A stretch of 64,000 nucleotides of DNA from Allodiplogaster sudhausi (taxonomy: Eukaryota > Nematoda > Chromadorea > Rhabditida > Diplogasteridae), in NCBI GenBank assembly GCA_945643635.1, contig CALZFC010000013.1:38501-102500 (forward strand). The letters run 5' to 3'. The position numbers and the translations under genes are program-made. Positions within the stretch are counted from its first letter, which is position 1. Each line of letters begins with the position of its first letter. This document shows, piece by piece, positions 1-11,620 of the stretch. The notes beneath the pieces were generated by a model, which did not search any database, had not been told where the DNA came from, and saw only the letters and a program-made list of their open reading frames with translations.

Positions 1-403
1 GGGTGGACGGGGTTCCTATCAGGAATCCGAGAAACGGTTTCTTGGCCGCTGGGGCCTCGACTTCTGAGATGGCTGGGGAGAGTGAATCTCCGGACACAGC
101 CGCTTGCGGATGCTCCAGCATTTGATATTCGGAGGCAGCATATTCGATGTGAGCCTGCCTCGGTTTGTAAGGAGCTGGTTTAGCTGGCGCGTTGTGGAAG
201 CGAGATGTAACGGTGAGGAGTGGGCGAAGGGGAGGCTTCAGATCGCAGAGGCATCTTAATCCCCTGAATGCCCTCCGACCGTCCGAGTGTCTCTGAAGCC
301 CTCAACCTGTGAGCTGACAACTGAGTCTCTCAGAAAGGCTGCTCCTCTCGTTACCATCAGCCTGGAGTGTTTCGGTCTCCTCGTCCTTCATATTGTTAGA
401 CAT
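1..403 (-). CDS. Possible exon(s) of an unidentified minus-strand gene, partial
   Basis: Read on the minus strand, an ATG at 403 opens a frame beginning MSNNMKDEETETLQ. It meets a TGA after 33 codons. The same frame then stays open to the window edge, with a Pro/Ala/Glu-rich stretch that includes KPAPYKPRQAHIEY and AAKKPFLGFLIG. A GT (CACAG|GTTGAG) and an AG (GCATTCAG) flank the stop, but removing that 43-nt segment does not restore phase. The splice is therefore unresolved and the stop could be real. No family was recognised. The next gene to the right on this strand is the RPA1-like gene, and this sequence does not resemble its missing last exons. Confidence 0.3.
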
Positions 404-497
404 GGTTTGCTTGTAGTCTTGTTACCAGGACTTTCATGTTTTCGGACGCCTATAAATTTATAGGACGCCTACACTAGAATAGAGCATATACATGTAC

Positions 498-535
<38 letters not shown>

Positions 536-662
536 TTATTTATTTATATTTCTTGTTTATTATTGATTATTAAAAAACCATATGTTCTAAAACAAATATG
601 CATGTGTATACAGATAAATGCTAGAATAAATACATATATAAAAAATTTTTAATCCAACTCAC

Positions 663-2948
663 CGTCTGGGTTTCGTCGCGTAGCTTTAATTCGCATACCT
701 CGTAATTTCTTTGATGATTTTGGGACCAGACCTCAAATTATTTTCTATCTTGTTTCTTCTATCTTTTCAAAAAAGCGAATCAGGCATAAAATGTGAAACC
801 CTTTTCAGAACAATGCAAACGTTGTTTAACTATAATTGGACGATACCTGCAACAACGAGTGAGATAGAAAAAGAGAGAGACGAGGGAGAGAATACGAGAT
901 GAGAAAGAGAAAGGAAATAAAAAAGAGAAAGATGACGAGAAAGATCAAGAGAGAAAGAGAGAAAATAAGAGTGAAAAAGAGAGATCAAGAGAAAGAGAGA
1001 GAAAGAAACGATGAGTGAGAGAGAAGAAAACGAGAGTGAGAAAGAGATAATCCGCTGACCAGCCTCGTCTCAACTTGAATAATGACTCCCAAGATGTTAC
1101 AGTCGGCCGCATCCTCTAGCTCCATCGCCCTGGCAAGCTTGATCAGCACATAGGGACGGAAGCGTTCCGGCATCTCGAGCGCCATATCCTCACCGCATGC
1201 TACGATCTAATGTAAAAAAAATATTAGCTCCAAAGCCCTAAGCAAAACATTTCTTCTGGCAGCTACAAGAAGCCTCCTGTCCTGGGAACATTCCTTCCGA
1301 AAGAACCTGTCTCCAGCCCCGGCACTGGAATTTTCCAGAACATCCCGGTCCGGTCCTAAAGATTCCAGGAGATTTCGGAAGAGACCAAATTCTGCCTCGG
1401 GACATGGAATTTTCCAGAACACTCTCGAAGTATCCTAGAGCATTCTAGCAGATTCTCAAAGAGATTTTTCCAGAACACTATGGAAAAGCCCAGTTCAGCA
1501 AGAAAATTCTGAAAATTCCACGCCTTACGGATGTTGCGATATCCCGTCAAGCTCTTACATTAGAATGTTCCCGAAAGTTGCAGAAGATCCCAGTAACAGA
1601 AGATTCCTGAATTATCTGGCTTCTACCATCAAAATACTCGAATGCCCGTTTTCTGTCAAGGAAATAGTTTTTTGTGTCTTTTTTATAACATGTCGGAAAG
1701 GCCCTCCACCTAAAAATCCGATATTTGGAAAATTCCAGGATATTGAGGAATGTGGAAAATTCTGCTCGAATCCAGGTATCTTTCCAGAGCCCCGTCTTTG
1801 ACTACGTTGGATTCTAGCTATCTGCACATACATATCTTCTCTCACTAGTAAATATATATTATCGCTAATTCTTCGGTTAGCACAACTAAAATTATATGAT
1901 CTAAAACCAAATATTTTTTAAGAAAAGAAAAGTAGCGAGGCGTCCGAGCTACAAGCCGGTGAAGCACGCGCAAACCGGCTGGTATAAATTAATTTTTAAA
2001 AATTGTAAAGAGTTTAAAAAAATTGTATATAATTGATTCATAAATTATATATATAGTATAGTATAAAAAACCGCATATCGATTCTGGATGACGAGTTGAA
2101 AGCCGAGCTCAGTCGCGTTGTAGTCTTCGTTCACCCGCATGAGGGTGAAGTCCCCGAACCAGTACGTCTGAGGAAAACGAAATTAGTAAATTGCATATGT
2201 GCATACAAATCAACATTTTTCGAGAAGTTAGGATAAGAGTAATTGTAAAATTTGAATCTTCTATATATCTAACTTCACGCATTGGCGCAATTTGTAAAAC
2301 AAATCCTCTAACTGACTCTTCCCGTGTCGATCAAATCGAAGACGTGCCTCGCGATTTCGTCGAAAGCCACCACGTGGACCTTCTCACCCCAGCTGAAAAT
2401 ACGGTAGAGATTACTGCTGTAATTTCCTCAGGGCAGAGGGATTTTTGTGACTTCGGGATACTTGCAATCGATGTTTCTAGCTCAGCCTGATAAGGCAAAA
2501 AAACTAGGCATTATTTAGTCGCTCCTTTAACCAGTTTTAAAAATAGATTCATGTCAACGTTTTAATTTATAAAAAAGAAAGAATTGTTTATTCTTCTTCA
2601 TTATACCGGTCCTGGACCGTAAAATTGAAGACGGCGTCCTTGTTTACTGCTGTGCGGAGCTTGTCGTCTTTCTCGATGACAACAGCGCGGATTACATTTA
2701 TTCTATCGCGTCTAAAATTTTATTATCTTATCTCAAACCATTTCTATTTCTCTTTCTATCTCTCTCTCTCTCTCCCTCTCTCGTAGCCCACTCTCTCTCT
2801 CTCTCTCTGTCTCTCTAGAGCGAGCGAGAGAGATAGAGAGAGAGAGAGTGCTAGAAAAAAAAGATGTTGACAGAGAGAGAGAGAGTGATTGTGAAGAGTA
2901 CCTTGCGAGATGAAGTTGACCAACGGGTCCTTCGAACAGCTCCGCCAT
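663..2948 (-). CDS. RPA1-like protein with two OB folds (copy A), 3' end not found
   Basis: Exons are 2902-2948, 2607-2702, 2317-2392, 2072-2167, 1060-1206 and 663-731, and all phases agree. The product begins MAELFEGPVG. It then shows the order of replication protein A large-subunit DBD-A and DBD-B: RAVVIEKDDKLR, WGEKVHVVAFDE (compare human GEIRATAFNE), TYWFGDFTL, ACGEDMALEMPE (human PCEDDHHLP) and CNILGVIIQVE (human VDIIGICKSYE). RPA1 binds single-stranded DNA in replication and repair. The N-terminal protein-interaction fold and the zinc-containing DBD-C are not seen. The last two exons found in copy B (9452-11840) were not found here, so this copy may be truncated. One long intron (1207-2071) holds a heat-shock-element-like cluster; another holds a dispersed repeat. 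Confidence 0.72.
1240..1560. promoter_or_regulatory. Cluster of heat-shock-element-like motifs in an RPA1-like intron
   Basis: The segment contains at least two perfect GAAnnTTCnnGAA trimers (GAATTTTCCAGAA, near 1326 and 1407), a further TTCCAGAA near 1466, GAACATTC near 1288, and a double GAAAATTC near 1505-1520. HSF trimers bind alternating GAA/TTC pentamers. Function here is inferred from motif density alone. A degenerate tandem repeat built on GAATTTTCCAGAACA would look the same. Confidence 0.4.
2417..2530. repeat. Dispersed repeat, copy 1 of 2
   Basis: About 110 bp starting GTAATTTCCTCAGGGC, with TTTTGTGACTTC and CTTGCAATCGA inside, recurs at 36018-36150 with substitutions and a small indel. 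It lies in an intron of the RPA1-like copy A. No terminal inverted repeats were seen. Confidence 0.6.
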
Positions 2949-3440
2949 TCTGCAAATGTAACGTCGAATTATATGCATGGCAATTGACAGTTGTCGCAAA
3001 TGTATGTATATTTATCTCGAGTCACTGTTAAAGGAAGACGAAACTCGAAGGAAATCTATTTGAAAAAGGCAAAAAAGGCGCGAACGCAAGAATGAGCTTT
3101 GGCTGCTTTTTCACAAAGCTTCAACAAAAGTATAAATTGCAGAAGAGAGAATCCGTTTGCAGTAAAGAATTGGTACACATTTATCTTGAGAAAATGAAGA
3201 ATAGAGAGAATGAGAGGTGCTGATGGAAAGCGAGAAAGAAAAAAGAGATAGTGAGACAGAAAGAGAGTGGAGTGAGATAAAGAGAGAAGTGTGGAGAGAG
3301 AGTGAGAAGAAGGGCGATAGGATAAGAGAGGGAACTAGAGATTGAGAAAGAGATAGAGAGAGAGAGTGTGGAAAAGAAAGGAAGAGAGAGAAGGGGAAGA
3401 GAACAGATTGAGAGAAGAGAGAGAGAGATACATTTCTGAA
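2740..3440. repeat. (GA)n/(CT)n microsatellite region
   Basis: Dense, imperfect purine/pyrimidine repeats lie at 2750-2890 and 3225-3430. A CT tract and a GA tract face each other around 2760-2850, so the strand can fold on itself. Open frames here are low-complexity Ser/Leu or Arg/Glu and are not genes. Confidence 0.85.
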
Positions 3441-3620
3441 TCACGAATGGCCCCAGAGCGACGATCAGTAGGCTAATGGAAGAATTGCTTTGGGATATGA
3501 TGAAAAGATCTGATTCAATAGATCAGACGGTTTTTAGTTTAATATATAATTCCTCAATTTTTCATGAATTTATTGTGTTTTTTGGCAAAGGAAAAACTGG
3601 CCCTCCTCTTCTCTAACATT

Positions 3621-4206
3621 GCGGGGTGTGGCAAACCACAACATAATATACATCATTCGAAAGCTCTCAACGAGCTGGTAACGTTTTAATGTTTATAGCT
3701 GCAGAAGAGAGCGCTTGAACGTGACCAACTTTTCGCTGAACCTTAAAATTAACAACTAAAATTAAATTTTTGCTAACTTTATCGACTCTAAAATTTATGT
3801 ATACATTACAGTAGGCCATATCAAACCTAAAAACTTAATTTCCGATCATTTTTGGAAAAAAAAAACAATTTTTTGGCCCCTTTTGACCAAAATGTTCCCC
3901 TCCTTTGGTGAAAAATTACCTGTTTTGTATGGAGAAAAATCAATAATTTTTTGTGAAAAGATTTTTGAGCCTAAGAGCAAGTCGTTTACATTCCGCATGA
4001 AACAATCCCGTTCGATTTCTTAACTTTTGCGGCTGCAGGCGCCTGGTCTGGAAGGGGCCTCTACCAAGCCAGGGCCTTTCCAGACCCAGGTTCGCCTGTG
4101 CTTCGGTTTTTCCAGCGCTCTCTTCTGCAGCTATAAACATCAAATACGTTACCAGCTCGTTGAGAGCTTTCGAATGATGTATATGTTGTGGTTTGCCACA
4201 CCCCGC
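3621..4206. mobile_element. 586-bp element with ~95-bp terminal inverted repeats
   Basis: The left end begins GCGGGGTGTGGCAAACCACA. The right end is its inverse, ending TGTGGTTTGCCACACCCCGC. The match runs about 95 bp with small indels, as far as GCAGAAGAGAGCGCT on each side. The interior is AT-rich with no gene, which is typical of a non-autonomous DNA transposon. A clear target-site duplication was not visible, so the superfamily is not assigned. Confidence 0.8.
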
Positions 4207-4264
4207 TGAAAGACTTTCCTTGTAAAATGTACATATACACGAAGGGAATGTCCGGAGAGAAATA

Positions 4265-4396
4265 ATCCAATGAATCGAAGCAGGCAGCCAGCCAGAGATG
4301 CCATAAGCTTCAAGTTTAGATAAGAATTAACTGATAAGAACTGTGTCGAAAACCTTAGTTTGTTTGTTTTTTTTTTTTTTTTATAAAGGTAGGGAG

Positions 4397-4450
<54 letters not shown>

Positions 4451-4599
4451 TGAGTCAGATAGGGCTGTTCGTTCTGGCTCGGCGATTTCTTTCGTCCTCT
4501 TGCACATTAAACTGCCAATCTCCTCAACTGTTTGCTGGCCTCGAGAGAAGGCTATCAAGGAAGATGGCCGTGAATGAGAGGGCGAGAGGGTAGAAAAGT

Positions 4600-4630
<31 letters not shown>

Positions 4631-5030
4631 GAGCGAGGAGGAGGGAGATGCAGAAGAAATAAGATAAATGGAAAGTGAGTGCAGGAGAAGTGAGAGAGGG
4701 GCAGCATAAGGAAACGATTAGGAGAGGAATGAAATAGTGGAGTGAGAAATGATCTCGATGCGTCAGATGATCGGAATCTCTGAGTCAGAGTTCTCCTCTG
4801 ATGTTTTGAATGGCAATCATGCTGGAGTGCAATACTTCCCATCGCTTTCCCATCTCTTCTCACCGTGTCCACTCTTCTCTTACCACGTCTGATAAAAACT
4901 GAGTCAAAAGAGTTTGTATGGATTTGTCTTATGCCATTCAGTGTTATCTGTCACCCAAAAGTGTCGATGTGGATGGAAAAGTTCGAAACATTATGGATGC
5001 ATTTTCTTCCAAAGAGAAAGGTTGCGAAAG
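4265..5030 (-). repeat. Reverse-transcriptase-derived cassette flanking a GA tract
   Basis: On the minus strand, 4265-4370 reads like degenerate non-LTR reverse transcriptase around the LLSKLEAYGISG motif. Sequence at 4900-5030 matches the block that precedes that motif in the copies at 7470-7660 and 8365-8575. Between them are (GA)n tracts at 4400-4450 and 4580-4640. No intact gene remains. Confidence 0.55.
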
Positions 5031-5443
5031 AGAGAAAACATCATCACTCTGCCATGGCTGGAATGGGTTGCGTTGCGTAAGCGTAGCGGTTTGAACATTT
5101 TTGATTGGAGCTCGCAGTCGCTGCTTCCGCCGTTGTTCATCTCCTGCGTGCTGTTGCTGTAGCGTGTTTACACGCCGCACAACCTTGGAACCGTCGTATC
5201 ACTTGCACCTCATATATCCGTATGTCTACTGGTCTGATCCCAAACGACCCTATCAATAACGTCTTTCAACGCGGTACAGAGGTTTGTCACTCTTCTCTCA
5301 TTCCGATAATGCCCGATCTTTTATGTTCTTTTTTTTAACGTGTTCAACATTTCATGCGCTTAAGGGGGTTTTCGATTTAATTTGTGCGAAACAGTCTAAC
5401 CTATGTAATTAATTCCGCTCTTTCGTTTCTTTTCCACGGACAG

Positions 5444-6447
5444 ATCACTTTCGAGGTGCTCATCCCAGACAGCAAGTGCGGACTGATCATTGGCAAGAAG
5501 GGAGAAACCATCAAGAATCTCCAAGAGCAGACCGGAGTCAAGATGGTCCTGATACAAGAGACACAGGAGGCCACTGGAGAACCCAAGCCTCTCCGAATTA
5601 CTGGAGATCCCGATAAGGTTTGGAGTATTTTTGCATGGTAGGTCCTTCAATAAAACGAAGTATCCCGAAGATTTCATAAGCGAGTTCTTGGATAGTTCAA
5701 GAAATATAAGTTGTGTCAGATCAAGCACGCCAAGCGATTGGTGAAAAAGCTGCTGAACTCTCGCGATGATGCAGGGAATCGATACAATTACGTAGAAGAG
5801 ACTGGACTAGGATGGGGCGGCGGCAGCGATCCAGGAACTGAGGAGGGGAAAGTGGGACAGTCTGGGCATGATCGTTGGCAAAGGGGGAGAGACCATCAAG
5901 AGAATCGAAAAGGAGACTGAAACCAAGATCCAATTCAGACATCCCCGTTCGTCTTTTCATATTAATAACCGTTATTTCGTTAGTAGCTGTGTATTTGGTC
6001 TAAAACGTGTTGCTATATGCGCATTCGGTTATTTTAAGTCGAATACATTTAGCTGATACAACGCCATATAGTCGCTGGTTGACAATTATGGGAACTCGCA
6101 AGCAGATCTGCGAGGCGACTGAGCGCATCAAGAAACTCGTACGCAAGAGTGGCGCTGGTTATAGTAAGCAGCAGATATTCTACATTGAAGTTCCGCAGAA
6201 TAAGATAGGACGCGTCATTGGCAAGGACGGGGCTACAATCAGCAGGTCTGCTTGGATCTCTCTTCAACCATTGCTTGGGTGCATGGATACTTGTTGTAGA
6301 TCTGCAGAGAGAGTTGTGCTCATATTAGACGCGAGTCAGGGAACCGCTTCAGCATCAGGGGAACTTACCTCCAATTTCACCATGCTCAACACGCAATCCG
6401 CATGATGGTTTCTCTCATCTTTTCTATTCCTTTCTCAGGCCTGGTGA
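5444..6447 (+). CDS. FUBP/KSRP-like KH-domain protein, three KH domains visible, 5' end unknown
   Basis: Exons are 5444-5617, 5720-5791, 5835-5946, 6053-6245, 6308-6407 and 6439-6447. They sum to 660 nt in phase and stop at TGA 6445-6447. KH 1 has the GxxG loop in [14 protein letters not shown] and continues LRITGDPDK, as in FUBP1 KH3. KH 2 has [13 protein letters not shown] and [18 protein letters not shown] 3 has [12 protein letters not shown] and ends [11 protein letters not shown] then AQHAIRMM. This family binds single-stranded nucleic acid, regulating transcription and AU-rich mRNA decay or splicing (Psi in flies). The intron at 5792-5834 is only 43 nt. Upstream exons with the start codon were not identified. 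An open frame at 5105-5270 is a weak candidate but its phase does not fit directly. Confidence 0.82.
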
Positions 6448-7233
6448 AAATTTTGCATTTGGATACCACCCTGTTGTCGTAATAGATTCCACGGAATTAA
6501 TGGTAAATGCTGATTATTAGGGTCGGAGGGGCTGTCGTGACGCAAATGTGGTGATTTTGTGTGTTGAGTTGGGTGACGTTCCGCTGGGAACGCCGGTGCC
6601 TGACTTACCGTTCCCCATTCACGTCACTTTCGAGGACTAAGAAGGCGTATGCAAAGAAGGAAGAAGAGTAGCAGACCTATCCATTTCTGCGAACGTTAAT
6701 ACACGCATTTTATGCTCAGATCTTTTGCATACACTTGTAGTATATGTATAATGTTGCGAAACATATGATGTTTAGCACACGCACTTTTTACACACAAAGA
6801 ACAAGTCTCTCGAAAACGCAAAAACCTTTTTTTTATTTGCACCGTCATATACCCCGTAACAGCTACATATATGTTCAGAATAAAGGCGTTCATATAAAAA
6901 TTGTGAGATGATAAATGTATGAACGAAATACAGCTTCGCAGGAGCAACGCCATCTCTGACTCTGAGATTCCGATTAATCTGCGCTACTATTAAAATTTCT
7001 CATGCAACTGTTTTATTACTGCCCTAACAGTTTCCATATGAACGGCCTCTCTCGCTTCTTTGGCACTCTCTTTCCACTTGTCTTCCTTCTTCTGCATTCT
7101 CACTCTTCCTCGCTCCTCGCTCTCGCACACACTCTCCACCCTCCCCACATCTTTTATTTGAGGCGAATGAATGTAAGAAATCGCCGTGCCAGAACGAACA
7201 GCCTTATCTGACTCACGTTTTCTCTCTCTCTCT

Positions 7234-7273
<40 letters not shown>

Positions 7274-7379
7274 CGCTCTTACTTTCTCATCTACTTGTTC
7301 CCGTCCTCTCTCACTCTCTATTTTACCCGCTCTCTCTCTATCCATCTTGCGTTCTTTCTTCACATCCCCCTGTACCCTA

Positions 7380-7425
<46 letters not shown>

Positions 7426-7469
7426 TTCTCTCACTCTCTCTCTCTCTTCCTCTCTCACTCTACCTTTCT

Positions 7470-7660
7470 CTTTGGAAGAATGAGCACGACGTTTCGAATT
7501 TTTCCATATACATCGATACTTTTGGATGATCAGCAACATGGAATGGCACAAGACAAGAATGCTTACAAAGTTTTAAGACTCAGTTCGTATCAGGTAATTC
7601 TTATCTAAAATTGAAATTTATGGCATCTCTGGCTGCATGCTAAGGCTGAGAGGAGAGGGC
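7470..7660 (+). repeat. Reverse-transcriptase-derived cassette
   Basis: This copy starts at the right edge of a long (CT)n tract. It has the block TTTGGAAGAATGAGCACGAC, then a stretch homologous to the YLLSKLEAYGVSGC-coding part of the 8365-8575 copy, now broken by stops and indels. Confidence 0.6.
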
Positions 7661-8364
7661 CAGTCGCTGGGGCCTAAAGACACTTTCTTCAGTTCCTTTA
7701 TTCTTTTTTTCTGTACATATCAATGTTTTCTTCTTCGTGCAGTGTAAACCTGTGTCCACTCGTGACCAGGGATGCAGAACAGGATCACCAAAAAATGTTT
7801 TGGCCCACAAAATTGGTACTTTTTGAGTACAAAAACCAAAAAAAATGTGTATAAAAAACCTTTAAAAAAAAAATTAAATGAAGAATCTCACGAACGAAAA
7901 CCGTGTATTGGGGCTCGCTAACAAAATTTCAAATTTGATTCGTATGCGTATCTAACATCTCTCAAGTTCTCTCGTTGTCTCGGTTTTCTCTAACGTCTGT
8001 AACTCTCATTCTTGCTGAAAATGAGGTGCGAGGGCAAAATTTTGTTTATACTAGAAAAAAGGTTAATTTTTTTGTAAAAAAACACAAAAGGAAAAACTTT
8101 TATTTTAATAGTAATATCTCTCTCTATCCCTCTCTCTCTCTATCACTTCACTTTCTTCACTCTCCGCCACTTTCTTGTTCTTCATTATTCCCACTCTATT
8201 CCCACTATCTCTCCCACTGCCGTTCTCTCTCTCTCCCTCTCAATCTCTCTTTCTAACTCCCTACCTCCCTCGCTCTCTCTATTTCTCTCACTCTATTTCT
8301 CTCTCCCTCCCTCTCTCTCTTTCTCTCTCTTTCTCTCTCTCTCTCTCTTTCAACCTTTCTCTTA

Positions 8365-8575
8365 GGAAGAACGAGATTTCAGACAAATGCCATTCCATCC
8401 TTATCGACACTTTTAGTTTTCAAATAACTCTGAACGGCAATCAACACCTCTTCGTAGGCCTCCGCAGTATTTGTGGACTTTCCAAAGGCTTTGGATCCCG
8501 TTCATATCAGTTACCTCTTATCTAAGCTTGAAGCTTATGGCGTCTCTGGCTGCTTTACTTCTTTTCAATGAACCA
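8365..8575 (+). pseudogene. Non-LTR reverse transcriptase fragment
   Basis: From about 8461 the frame reads VFVDFPKALDPVHIS followed by YLLSKLEAYGVSGC. This is the palm motif region (F/Y)VDFSKAFD...L of LINE reverse transcriptases, with Phe-to-Leu and Ser-to-Pro changes. The fragment ends shortly after and is immobile. It abuts a (CT)n tract on its left, as do its relatives at 7470-7660 (same strand) and 16125-16315 (inverted). Confidence 0.7.
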
Positions 8576-9451
8576 TTGCTACCCTGAGACAACTTATTGT
8601 TAGAGGAGTGACCATGTTGCTGAGCTCTAACAATGCTTTGCAGTTCAATTAATCCTTGTTTTCTTCTGTATCACTGCTTCTGTCGATTCTTCCTCGTACA
8701 GTAGAAATTGACGTGAAAATATTCTTAGCGAGAGAGAGAGAGAGATAGTGAAAAAGAGAAATAGACGAAACAAGCCTATTCGTTCACTCCTCTCCATGCT
8801 CCCAAGATTAAGACCATGAGGTCATTAATTCCCATCCAAAAAGTACGACAATGTTGTTAAAGTTTACATATTTACTTAAACTTTGCACATTTCGTCATTA
8901 CCATATCTAGCCTGCTTCACTGTTCGAGTTCGACTTCCTCGTGATACCTTTTATCTTTAATATAAAAGAATTGTTAATGCATAGATAGGTAAGTACACTT
9001 AATTTGCATATCTTTAACTCATGAAGAATATCAGCCATCACCATCTGCAACAATTGAATCCAAACCGCATTTTCTTTTCTTATTCCTTCTTTTTCCTCTC
9101 TCACTATTTTCTCTATCTGCATCTGTCGCTCCCTCTCTTTCTCTCTCTTTTCCTCTCCTCCTTCGAGTCTTCTTTCCTTCCCATTCATTCTCTATTCGTT
9201 GCTCGCTGTTACTGCAGACAATCAGTTGTTGCAGCTTACTCCGTGAAATTTCCGCGTTCTTCTGAGCGGCTCTGTTATCGGGGCCAAAACTCACGTTTGA
9301 ATTCGCGCCTTTTTGCCTGATACAAGGACGAGCGAGGGAGCCTGTGATTTAGAGAGATATGACTACTATAGTTAGCCTCTATCTGTGACTCGTGTTATAT
9401 GCATATGCACTTGAGATAAGTAGCAATTGTAATCCAATATTTACAGCGAAC

Positions 9452-11191
9452 ATGAACGAAGTGCCGATTCGCGATCTTGCACTAATCGATGGCGCAAGGT
9501 ACCCTTCGCAATCTCTCTCTCTCTCTCTCTCTCTCCATCTCTCTCTCTCTCTTAACCTTCATTCTTATTATATCTCTCTGTTTCTACCACGCCCTCTCGC
9601 TCTCTGTATTAATTCGTAAGTGACTCTCCCGCGAAATGTGTTCCAAATTAAATGATTTCCTTCGAAAGATATCTTGTGCAACCTCTCACTCGACATGAGA
9701 TGAAGGCAACGAAATAAATATAGATTGTGTGTGTTTGTGTGAGAAAAACAAACATAAAAAAACGAAAGGCTTGGAAAAGATAGAGAGATGGAGAGAAATA
9801 GAGATGGCGAGAGAAAAGAGAATAACATTACAGATGCAACATCCGAGGCGTTGTCTTTGAAAAAGACGATCAGCTCCGCCGCGCCTTGAACAAGGAGGCC
9901 GTCTTCAACTTCATCGTCCAAAACCGGTATGGTAAAGAAGTATAAACAATTTGTTTTATTTAATTTAAATCATAGAACACAAATTTATTTATTGTTTTTT
10001 TTTAAACTAACAGAGCAAACGAATGAAGCGAGAGATGGAAAGCTAAATAAGATAAGAATAAGAAAATGTGTTGAGTCAAAAAATAACGACGACAAGAGTG
10101 AGCGAGAGAGAGAGAGAGAAGGAGAAAAAAACAACAATATACAATAATAATGAATATTTAAAATTATAATTCCTTAATTAATTTTATTAATTTAGAGACG
10201 GCAAGCGTTTCGTTGAAGTATGTACGTGTACATATGTACATGTTTGTATGTATGTATCTATTTAGCATAGCAATTGGTTGCGCCGCATTTTCAGGTGGGA
10301 AGAGACGGTAAGCGTGGTTGCCTTCGACGATGTCGCGAGGGACATCTTCGATATCATCCAAATTTGATCAGTCAGAGGATTTTTCAGATTAAAGTGTTAA
10401 GCTTAATATTTAAAAATATATTTAAAAAAAAGCATATCTGCCATGGATTTGTTTAAATTTTACAGATATGCACGCGTATCCTGATTTTTTTAAACATTTT
10501 TTTTTATCTACTTACCTATTCTCTCCCGCAGACGTACGAATTCAAGAACGTTGCTCTCTGGGCTATTGAAAACCTCTTCAACACGACTGCCTTCAATTTT
10601 CAGCTCCTAATCTGGGATCGCATTGAGGTTTTCTTTAATACATTAGTATAAAATGTATATTTGTACAGGATAAAGTTGTAGATCAAAATTTGTTTATAGA
10701 TCAGACAATGCGGCGAGGATGATGCACTTGAGATGCCGGAACGCCGCGTTCTCATTCGGCCGATCAGTCTCGCCCACGCTGTGCAGCTTGCGAACCTGTC
10801 CCTCTGTGACATCCTGGGAGTCATTACGGACGTGAGCGAGCCCCAACAAGTCAGCCGAATCTCTCGTTCTCTTTGTCTCTCTCCATCTATCTCCTCGCTT
10901 TTTCGAGCTATGTATTTCGAGGTCTCTCTCCTTGCTTTTAAGTCTTTCGCTTTCTCTTTTTCTTTCGCTTTTTCGTCTTTCTTTTTCTCTCTCACTGTCA
11001 CTCAAAAAAGTGTTTCCCGCTTCCGTCCAAATTCGCTTCATTTGAAAGAAAGGAAAAAAATATAAAGTATTTCGAGGTGTTCTCGACCAGGCACCACTGT
11101 CAATACGAGCTACGAAAATTGACGCTGGCCGACGCCACCGAGACGAGGGTTGGACTGAAAGCCATATACATAATATAGATAGATATATATG

Positions 11192-11231
<40 letters not shown>

Positions 11232-11576
11232 TTTACATATAAGCATGCTTATTCTCGATTTCCTTTCTCAAGGTCACGCGGACAGTCTGGGAGGACCTGA
11301 CGAGGAGCTTCGATGAGCGAGACGTGGGCAGCGTCCTCAGCGCCAAGGTAGGATGTTTTGGAAATAATTTAATGGCTCCTGTGGAAATGTTCGGCTGGGC
11401 GTAATAATTTTGGTTTGGATCATTCACGCCTATGCTCTTGCACATTCACATTACAATAGAGCAGAAATATTAAAAACGTTTCCTCGGACATCCAGCGTTG
11501 CTGCAAGGGAGTTGGCAATCTTGAAAGGAACCAGTTATAAAAACATTTAGAATCTTGCCAAATAACGTGGAATAAA

Positions 11577-11620
<44 letters not shown>

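Larger units (their letters stand above)
6448..9440. other. Gene-poor stretch: microsatellites and retroelement fragments
   Basis: After the KH gene there is no supported gene up to 9452. (CT)n tracts lie at 7220-7270, 7380-7460 and 8115-8350. Two retroelement-derived copies lie at 7470-7660 and 8365-8575. A pyrimidine-rich open frame at 9021-9320 shows no recognisable domain. Confidence 0.6.

Noticed and set aside
2733..3444. Long Ser/Leu- or Arg/Glu-rich open frames
   Set aside because: They are translations of (GA)n/(CT)n repeats. The same applies to many frames across the window, for example 7154-7608, 50600-51592, 56100-56626 and 62237-62912.
6503..6520. An 18-nt intron extending the KH gene by ~40 codons
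   Set aside because: The exon 6308-6407 completes the third KH domain in phase, and then a TGA at 6445 ends the protein. The downstream open frame has no family match.
10196..10227. A small exon (DGKRFVE) in RPA1-like copy B
   Set aside because: Skipping it keeps phase, and the homologous copy A has no counterpart; the joined sequence then matches RPA1.
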